From positions 1 to 22,547 of the forward strand of contig MU603069.1 in assembly GCA_025201865.1 (NCBI GenBank): 22,547 bases of DNA, written 5' to 3'. Below, piece by piece: positions 17,801 through 22,547 of the stretch. This DNA is from Ramicandelaber brevisporus (lineage: Eukaryota; Kickxellomycota; Ramicandelaberales; Ramicandelaberaceae). The position numbers were made by a program, and so were the translations under genes. Below the pieces are notes generated by a model. That model searched no databases and was not told the DNA's origin. It saw nothing but the letters and a program-made list of their open reading frames with translations. Position 1 is the stretch's first letter. Every line of letters begins with the position of its first letter.

Positions 17801-18763
17801 GTGAACAAGAGATTGGCTTTGCTGTGGAGGGGTCAGCGAAATGCTGTTGTTCAAATGGCGCGGCGATGAGCCATGAGAGTCGCTCATCACGCTGCCAGGT
17901 GATCCAACTGAGCCAAAGGAACCGAGAGGGTTGACTCCGGTGCCAGTTGGCGTGTACAGGCCACTGCCATTGGGGAGAGTCTGGGTGGATGCCAGACCGG
18001 CATACAGGAGCGGATTGAGCTCGGGAACTGGAAGAGAGCCGGCGGCTGTGGCACCAGCTGCGCTGGGGTTGGTCGGATGGGTTGGATCATGGATCTTCTC
18101 GTGCTTCTTCAGGTCTTGAGGACGCTTGAAGCGCTTCGAGCAATGGGAGCACTTGTGTGGCTTGAGCGGGATGTGAATACGAACATGGGATGTAATGTGG
18201 TCACGCTTGTCTTTGACTGTATTACAATTTTCCCAGCTGCAGGTGAGACACAGGTTGCCGGAAGCTTTGCGGCCAATGTGATCATTAGTGAGATGTGCGT
18301 AGAGGGCATCGGGGTCATCAAAGGGGGCGTGTGTGCAGCCCTTCCACTGGCACTGCAGATTCTGCTCGTCGTCGCTAGCAGCAGAGCTAGGCTGTGGTGA
18401 CGACGCAGATGCGGTGGTGGAGGTCGGGCTTGGTGGTGCGACAGAGCTCACTGACTTGGGTTTGCTGACAACAGCAGCTGTTGGCACGGCAGTAGCAGCT
18501 AACGTGGCAGCGGCCAGGCTGTAGACTTGCGAGCTTGTGCTCATTTGTGTGCTTGAGAAAGATGAATAGCTGTGTGTGTTGTTTGCTGCAGAAGATGGAG
18601 TAACTGTACTATGAAGGCGGCCGGAAGATGGAATTGGTAAAGGCAAGGTTCGGCGTGGAGCTGCGGTTGTAGAGGAAGTCGAGGAAGTCGAGGAAGTTGA
18701 TTGCGGAGGAAGATGTACAAAAAGTTGGCGTGGAAACCCGTCGACAGAATATGGATTTTGCAT
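14880..18763 (-). CDS. pacC: PacC/Rim101 pH-response zinc-finger transcription factor, two-exon model
   Basis: Modelled as 18763-17674 joined to 16378-14880, giving 862 residues. PacC/Rim101 is activated by proteolysis at neutral-alkaline pH and binds GCCARG sites. Three C2H2 fingers lie at about 138-225; the last two contain [20 protein letters not shown] and [14 protein letters not shown], diagnostic for this family. The segment [20 protein letters not shown] then PVYDN (about 340-363) matches the conserved Lys/Arg-P-x-Y-D segment after the fingers. A GTACGT donor follows at once. The acceptor (TGATAACAG, ending 16379) sits at the very 5' edge of the next open frame, which has no ATG there, and the phase (1) matches. 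Exon 2 adds GLYPSM (about 487-492) and GLYPTL (540-545); YPXL motifs bind PalA/Rim20. Alternatives: the intron is retained (619 residues, stop at 16904), or exon 2 is a separate gene starting at ATG 16343. Family identity is near certain; the splice model is likely. Confidence 0.72.
16384..16413. repeat. ATCA/ATTG tetranucleotide tract beside the pacC acceptor
   Basis: ATCA-type units, with one G interruption (CAGT), span 30 bp. The tract ends five bases before the predicted acceptor dinucleotide and contains the likely branch site on the minus strand. It also supplies the in-frame stop that closes the downstream frame just upstream of the acceptor. Confidence 0.85.
16805..16861. repeat. AAAC and TGA simple-repeat tracts in the pacC intron
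   Basis: Six tandem AAAC units (16805-16828) are followed after 12 bases by a run of TGA triplets (about 16841-16861). Both lie downstream of the stop of the His-rich frame. Confidence 0.85.
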
Positions 18764-18787
18764 CTTCTCTTTTTTTCTTGGCAAAGT

Positions 18788-18793
18788 CTTGGC
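18788..18793 (-). promoter_or_regulatory. PacC consensus site GCCAAG in the pacC leader
   Basis: GCCAAG on the minus strand, 25 nt before the pacC ATG (context CCGCCAAGAC). It matches the established 5'-GCCARG-3' PacC target. Its place downstream of the probable TATA element could allow direct repression by its own product. Confidence 0.4.
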
Positions 18794-18928
18794 GGTGTAT
18801 TTATTGTTTTTTTTTCTTTCTTTTTCTCAGGTCGGAGTAAAAATGATTGGGTAGATGTAGCTGATCTAGTATTGGGATGCATAAAACTGCACACTCTAGC
18901 ATGGGCATCCACCTTCTCCATCCCGTTG

Positions 18929-18935
18929 TTATATA
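18929..18935 (-). promoter_or_regulatory. Probable TATA element of pacC
   Basis: TATATAA on the minus strand (context CGTATATAACAACG), about 165 nt before the pacC ATG and about 105 nt downstream of the GCCAAG cluster. The spacing fits an upstream activating region followed by a core promoter. Motif-based only. Confidence 0.4.
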
Positions 18936-19039
18936 CGATGGTCACGATCGCAACAATTCGGATGACTGCGATTTTTTTTTTTGGCGTCCGATGTACCCAC
19001 TGCTGGACTTTAAAGAAGAAACAAAAATCTCGGCGTGCT

Positions 19040-19113
19040 CTTGGCATTGAGCAAGTACATCTCGACAGGGACGAAGACGGAGGCTTGGCTTCATTCTTGG
19101 CAATACGCTTGGC
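19040..19113 (-). promoter_or_regulatory. Cluster of four PacC-type GCCAAG sites upstream of pacC
   Basis: GCCAAG occurs on the minus strand at 19040-19045, 19084-19089, 19096-19101 and 19108-19113, all in one orientation, with the last three starting every 12 bp. The consensus for fungal PacC is 5'-GCCARG-3'. In random sequence about 0.04 copies on both strands would be expected in 74 bp. I did not notice the hexamer in the other intergenic stretches of this window. A caution is that GCC AAG is also a common Ala-Lys codon pair, so hidden coding here would weaken the argument. Confidence 0.55.
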
Positions 19114-19150
19114 ACTTCCACTGGTCATCTATTCATCTATTCATCCGTCT

Positions 19151-19283
19151 ATTCATTCATTCATTCATTCATTCAATAGGCTGTTCATTCATTCATTCAA
19201 CCTCGTTCATTCAACCTCGTTCATTCAATCTCATTCGACCTTATTCACAAAAAGTTCATTCGATCTTATTCACAAAATGTTCA
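19151..19283. repeat. Nested tandem repeats built on ATTC
   Basis: Six ATTC units (19151-19174) are followed by 14-mers TTCATTCAACCTCG (19192-19205 and 19206-19219, exact; a third at 19220-19233 with two changes). Then come two 25-mers (19234-19258 and 19259-19283) with two differences, each containing TTATTCACAAAA. The units share TTCATTC, so this looks like stepwise expansion of one seed. It lies just 3' of the MFS gene and at the distal edge of the pacC upstream region. Confidence 0.9.
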
Positions 19284-19389
19284 TTTGAATAAAATAGTCC
19301 ATTTAACAAGTAAGCGTAAAAAGAAAAACGGGAAATGTACAAAGTTAGAAGAGAGTGGATAATAGTAAGGTAAAAAAGAATAAGGTGAA

Positions 19390-20928
19390 TTAGATGATGA
19401 GACGCCATTTCTTGGTCATCATTCTGCGCAGCACAAATCCGCACATACCGCCCAAGAACACAGACACGCCTGCCAAGACGATGATTCCATAGAAGCTATG
19501 AGCTCCATCTCTGCCGACCGAGTCAATAATCTTGCCGGCAACCTGATTGCCTGTCATTGTGCCCACGGCCCAGCCAAGATACACCATGCCAAGAATGGAT
19601 GCCAATCGCTCGGCGCCGAAAATCATTGATGTAACCACGGGCACGAGGCCAATGACGCCGCCAGAGAAGAAGCCAAAGACGATGCCGAAGGCAATCAGCA
19701 CACCGAAGCTGCTACCGGCCGGCAGCCAAATGACGAGGACGGACAGGCCAGCGATGACGGTGCCAACAGCCAGCAGGTTGACTCGGCCGAGACGATCGGC
19801 GACGTAGCCGTTCACAACGCGGCCAATGGCAGAAAAGGCGTTTGTGACACTGACAATGGTGGCGGCCTGGGCGGTTGTCAAACCAGCAGTGGCGGCGTAG
19901 GTGGGCAGATAGAAGAAGGGAAGCATGACGCCCATCGACCAAAAGACCACCAAAACAGTCAGTGTGTAGAAGCGCTTGTCACGCAGCACCTCAGTATCGA
20001 ACAGCTTGCCTCCACCGCCGCGTGGGACAATGCGGGTCTTGAGGAAAAATGTGCCAATGTTGACAACGACGAATGTAATGATGGCGGTGATGCGCAGTGC
20101 CCACCGGAAGCCGATGGCCTGAATGAGAGCGTTGGTAATCGGTGAAAGAATCAGACCGCCAACACCAGTACCAGCTGCAGTGATGCCAGTTGCCACGCCG
20201 CGCTTGGTGGTGAAATACTGGCTAGGCAGCGACAGAGTTGGCAGGAAAATCATACCACAGCCAATGCCAAACAGCAAGCCTTGGGAGAGATACAGCTGCC
20301 ACAGCTGAGTGGCAAATGAAGCAGCAATCAGGGAAGCAGTGAGCAAAACAGAGCCGATGCGGATGATGAGCTGGTAGCCAAAGCGGTCAGCCATGATACC
20401 AGTGCCAATGCCAAACACGTCAATTCCAACGGTCACCAGTGTGCCAACGAGAGCCAGCTGTGACGACGTCGAACTGCCCTTGAAAGCAACATCGAGATAG
20501 TGTTGTTGGTAGATGCCGTAAACCTGGGTTTGGCCGATGGAAACAGCCTGCACAACAAAGCAGAAGAACACGACCAGCCAGCCGATGCCGCCATCTGGAG
20601 CTGGGAAGAGCTCCTCCACATCAATGGAAGGCTGTGGCTCGACAAACTCCTTCTCCTTGGATGAGCCGTTTTCATTGTCGTACGGAGTGGGAGATGGGAC
20701 ACGAGTAGGCAGGCCAGAGTCGATGGCAGGGGAGAAGCCACGATGGTGCTGGTTAATGTGAAGCTGTGGCGAGTCAATGTGATGGAGCGCGGGGACGTCA
20801 TTGGAGAATGTCACGGCCTGTGTCGAAACTGGAACAGTGGCAGGCTCTGCGTCATTGAGAGACACACGTGAATAAGAAGATGGGGTTGCTTGGTGTTGTA
20901 AAGGATTGGAGGAAGTGGCAATGGTCAT
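19390..20928 (-). CDS. MFS transporter, fungal monocarboxylate permease-like
   Basis: A 512-residue protein with a hydrophilic N-terminal tail (about 1-112) and then about twelve membrane helices, expected in the plasma or vacuolar membrane. The frame is open to 21123 but the first ATG is at 20928 (MTIATSSN). The family signature APDGGIGWLVVFFCFVVQ marks the start of helix 1 (PDGG at 111-114). The helix 2-3 loop has GIMADRFGYQLIIRIG, and helix 4 has LYLSQGLLFGIGCGM then the PSQYFTTKRGVATGITAAGTGVGGL motif typical of MCT/Mch-type proteins. A second cytoplasmic motif, GYVADRLGRVNLL, lies in the second half. In animals such proteins carry lactate or pyruvate with protons, but fungal Mch proteins often have other or unknown substrates, so I do not name one. 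It is complete and intronless. Confidence 0.93.
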   Translation of the reverse strand: MTIATSSNPLQHQATPSSYSRVSLNDAEPATVPVSTQAVTFSNDVPALHHIDSPQLHINQHHRGFSPAIDSGLPTRVPSPTPYDNENGSSKEKEFVEPQPSIDVEELFPAPDGGIGWLVVFFCFVVQAVSIGQTQVYGIYQQHYLDVAFKGSSTSSQLALVGTLVTVGIDVFGIGTGIMADRFGYQLIIRIGSVLLTASLIAASFATQLWQLYLSQGLLFGIGCGMIFLPTLSLPSQYFTTKRGVATGITAAGTGVGGLILSPITNALIQAIGFRWALRITAIITFVVVNIGTFFLKTRIVPRGGGGKLFDTEVLRDKRFYTLTVLVVFWSMGVMLPFFYLPTYAATAGLTTAQAATIVSVTNAFSAIGRVVNGYVADRLGRVNLLAVGTVIAGLSVLVIWLPAGSSFGVLIAFGIVFGFFSGGVIGLVPVVTSMIFGAERLASILGMVYLGWAVGTMTGNQVAGKIIDSVGRDGAHSFYGIIVLAGVSVFLGGMCGFVLRRMMTKKWRLII

Positions 20929-21159
20929 TCGCACGTTAGAAGCTTTGAGAGAAATATATAACGAAAGCCGGATGACAAGAAGGATAGAAGAGAGAGAGTG
21001 AAAGAGAGTGAAAGAGCAAATGAAAAGCAAGAGTATGCGTGTGTGCGTGGGCGAGAGAGAAAGCGGAACGCGGAAGGAGGCGTGGGAATCAATTATGCTG
21101 TAACGAACTGCGCAACCCAGCAACAGACGCTGCAGCTTGCTTCCGAGCAGCCGACATCC

Positions 21160-21165
21160 TTTATA
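21160..21165 (-). promoter_or_regulatory. Probable TATA box of the MFS gene
   Basis: On the minus strand the context is AGGTATAAAGGATG, about 235 nt before the MFS ATG. The distance resembles the MOT1 TATA element. Motif and position only. Confidence 0.4.
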
Positions 21166-21514
21166 CCTGTTGGCGGCGCTTTCGTTATCGACGGCCCATC
21201 ATTGCGCATTTTTGCTTCCGGTTGGACGATAGGTATCTCAATGTGCTGACCCCAAATCTATTTCGCAATTCCAATTGGTATAGCGAAACCAAACCCTAAC
21301 CGGCCTCTCACCGCCCGAAGATCCAATAAAAATCTGTAATTTCAAAAATCTAGGGCTCGTGTTGGCTGGCCCTGCGGGGACGGGGAGCAAAGGTGGTGAC
21401 TATGACTCAACCGCCGCCTGTTGAAAGAAAAAATGTGCTCGAACCACCGAGACTTTGGACACATGGCGAATCAGATTGGTGCCAACACACATGCACGTTG
21501 TTTACAAAACTGAG

Positions 21515-21582
21515 GTAAAGATCGGCTCATATTGACAAGTTGTTTCCTTTGAACTGCGTGAAATGGCGTACTAACTTTGTAG
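21515..21582 (+). other. Canonical 68-nt spliceosomal intron (kinesin leader or small unannotated gene)
   Basis: A donor CTGAG|GTAAAG at 21515 is followed by a perfect TACTAAC branch site (21569-21575) and an acceptor TTTGTAG ending at 21582. Size, branch-to-acceptor spacing (7 nt) and signals are those of a fungal intron. Joining the flanks gives a short frame from ATG 21401 to TAG 21632-21634, about 54 codons, with no recognisable motif. More simply, this is an intron in the kinesin 5' leader or in a non-coding transcript. The splice signals are strong; what is transcribed here is inference. Confidence 0.55.
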
Positions 21583-22152
21583 GATTTATGTTTGTGTTCA
21601 GCTTCGTCTTAGTAGACGCATTGGATGCTAGCAACCCCATCCGTTGTCTGGAAATCAAAGTGTGAACGTTTCAAAGGAGCAACTGTCACCATAAAAGACT
21701 AGATCACTATACCGAATACGAAAGAAGAAGCAGCTGTTCCGGATAGGAGAGGAAGTCAAGTAATGTTGCATGAGCCTTTCAGCTCACGATGTCGCAGTCA
21801 GACTGATGGACGAGCGATCTTCAATGGTGGTGACTGTATCCACTCTTGTTAGAGCCTACTACCACACCTGTCACTTCCAACAGTGTTACTGTTGTTGTTG
21901 TTGTTGTTGCTGCCTTTTACCCAACCAAAAGTTGATGGAGTTACCCTGATTAAAAATGTTTCTCTCTGCTTTTGCTTCACTCAAAGGCAAACACACAAAC
22001 ATACAAAACAAACAAACAAACAACTGGCTGTTGTTCTTTGGCTTGTTAGCTTTTCTTTTCTTTGATTTCTCAACAACAACAACACTAGCGACGGCAGCAG
22101 CAACAACAGCAACTTTCAAACACTTTGTTTTGTCTTTGATTGCCGATCTCCG

Positions 22153-22547
22153 ATGGACTCTTCGCGCATCAACGTAGCAGTGCGCATTCGTCCTCTAAAC
22201 ACTCGCGAGCTCGAGTCCGGCGAAGCCTCTGCCTTTAGGGTGGTTGACAAGTCCACTCTGGTCCAGCTTGATCCCGCCAACTTTTCTCGCGTACACCCTA
22301 CTGCACCGCGCTACACTTTTGATCACATTTTCCAGCCTTCTGAGAACAATGCAGCGGTGTACAGCAGTGTAGCCGAGGGTATTATAGCAGCTGGCATGAC
22401 TGGTATAAACGGCACAATCTTTGCATATGGAATGACCGCTAGTGGAAAGACTCACACTCAATATGGATCAAAGAAAGAGCCAGGTATTATCCCAAAGGCA
22501 ATTGAGAGAATATTCGACATTATTGATCAAACTCCAGATCGAGTGTT
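22153..22547 (+). CDS. Kinesin motor protein, CENP-E/kinesin-7-like, N-terminal fragment
   Basis: The first 131 codons of a kinesin, running off the window end. It starts at the ATG that gives MDSSRINVAVRIRPLN, with the N-terminal VAVRIRPL strand of kinesin motors. Next come the YTFDHIFQPSENNAAVY segment (about 54-70) and the nucleotide-binding P-loop GMTASGKT (93-100) after NGTIFAYG, and then EPGIIPKAIERIFDII, which is closest to the kinesin-7/CENP-E pattern. Such plus-end-directed motors work on spindle microtubules and kinetochores; fungal relatives also act on cytoplasmic microtubules. Two small oddities: Met replaces the usual Gln before the P-loop Thr, and HTQYGS replaces the common HTMxG. 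The microtubule-binding and coiled-coil parts are outside the window. It diverges from the MFS gene. Confidence 0.93.
   Translation, partial: MDSSRINVAVRIRPLNTRELESGEASAFRVVDKSTLVQLDPANFSRVHPTAPRYTFDHIFQPSENNAAVYSSVAEGIIAAGMTGINGTIFAYGMTASGKTHTQYGSKKEPGIIPKAIERIFDIIDQTPDRV

Larger units (their letters stand above)
18764..19389 (-). promoter_or_regulatory. pacC promoter and leader, with 3' end of the MFS gene
   Basis: These 626 bp between two minus-strand genes hold, in pacC order, a tandem-repeat block (19151-19283), a cluster of PacC-type GCCAAG hexamers (19040-19113), a TATATAA element (18929-18935) and a T/A-homopolymer-rich leader with one more GCCAAG (18788-18793). Two open frames of 195 codons cross it, one on each strand, but they are full of Lys/Phe runs from homopolymers and show no recognisable domain. 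Confidence 0.6.
20929..22152. promoter_or_regulatory. Divergent region between the MFS gene and the kinesin gene
   Basis: This 1224-bp region holds the MFS leader (GA-rich on the plus strand, 20980-21075), a minus-strand TATAAA at 21160-21165, and a canonical plus-strand intron at 21515-21582. It also has a GTT triplet tract (about 21889-21909) and AAAC/CAA repeats (about 21999-22022 and 22071-22083) before the kinesin start. A sequence AAACCCTAACC at about 21291-21301 resembles the telo-box seen in some fungal and plant promoters. No long coding region is seen. Confidence 0.55.

Noticed and set aside
16996-17808. Second minus-strand frame of 270 codons, Leu/Ile/Thr-rich, overlapping the His-rich region
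   Set aside because: It is the +1 reading of CAC/CAT/CCT repeats (ACT, ATC, CTC codons). The composition follows from the repeat and no domain or good start is seen.
18541-19128. 195-codon minus-strand frame overlapping the pacC start
   Set aside because: It overlaps the zinc-finger gene in another frame, is rich in Lys/Phe from homopolymers, has no recognisable domain, and contains the regulatory hexamers.
18701-19288. 195-codon plus-strand frame across the pacC promoter
   Set aside because: It ends in His/Ser/Phe/Ile repeats from the ATTC tract, lies antisense to pacC exon 1 at its start, and has no domain.
21291-21301. AAACCCTAACC as a telomere remnant
   Set aside because: Only a single CCCTAA unit with no array; at most a promoter telo-box.
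1-22547. tRNA, rRNA, CRISPR arrays, transposons or integrated viral genes
   Set aside because: No B-box-like GGTTCGAATCC, no regularly spaced direct repeats with unique spacers, and no transposase, reverse transcriptase or capsid-like frames were found by reading both strands. The tandem repeats are simple microsatellites.

Overview
This window looks like nuclear DNA from a fungus with few introns and long simple-sequence tracts. Three things point there: a PacC/Rim101-type pH-response zinc-finger factor, a fungal monocarboxylate-permease-type MFS transporter, and a small intron with a perfect TACTAAC branch site. Most genes, including a 2150-codon MOT1, are single open frames. The CAA/CAG, CAC/CAT and tetranucleotide tracts and the long leaders would suit an early-diverging or otherwise intron-poor lineage, but the sequence does not let me name one. 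I see no bacterial-style operons, mobile elements, CRISPR arrays, rRNA or tRNA genes.

Layout, left to right: (1) a small secreted protein (133-546, +); (2) MOT1, the Snf2-family ATPase that removes TBP from DNA (700-7152, -); (3) a 1.15 kb divergent promoter region rich in short tandem repeats; (4) a 1034-residue Gln/Asn/Ser/Thr-rich nuclear-type protein of unknown function (8308-11412, +); (5) MAK16, a 60S ribosome assembly factor (11791-12888, -); (6) a multi-pass membrane protein with a degenerate J-domain-like N-terminus (13305-14540, -); (7) the pacC/RIM101 gene, which I model as two exons spanning 14880-18763 (-), although the raw frames look like two genes; (8) an MFS monocarboxylate-type permease (19390-20928, -); (9) a 1.2 kb divergent region holding a textbook 68-nt intron; (10) the N-terminal 131 codons of a CENP-E/kinesin-7-like motor, cut by the window end (22153 onward, +).

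The pacC locus is the most interesting part. A GTACGT donor right after the conserved KKxKxxPVYDN segment and an ACAG acceptor at the 5' edge of the next open frame match in phase. Joining them gives an 862-residue protein whose C-terminal half carries a YPXL motif, the type bound by PalA/Rim20. If the intron is retained, the protein instead gets a His-rich tail (619 residues), which also has a YPXL motif. Upstream of the gene, five GCCAAG hexamers (the PacC consensus), four of them within 74 bp, lie in one orientation above a TATA-like element, which suggests autoregulation.

The other genes are housekeeping functions (transcription, ribosome assembly, mitosis, transport) with no evident pathway link, as expected of a fungal chromosome. 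The likely shared promoter regions are MOT1/Q-rich gene and MFS/kinesin. Two gene pairs converge (secreted protein/MOT1 and Q-rich/MAK16).
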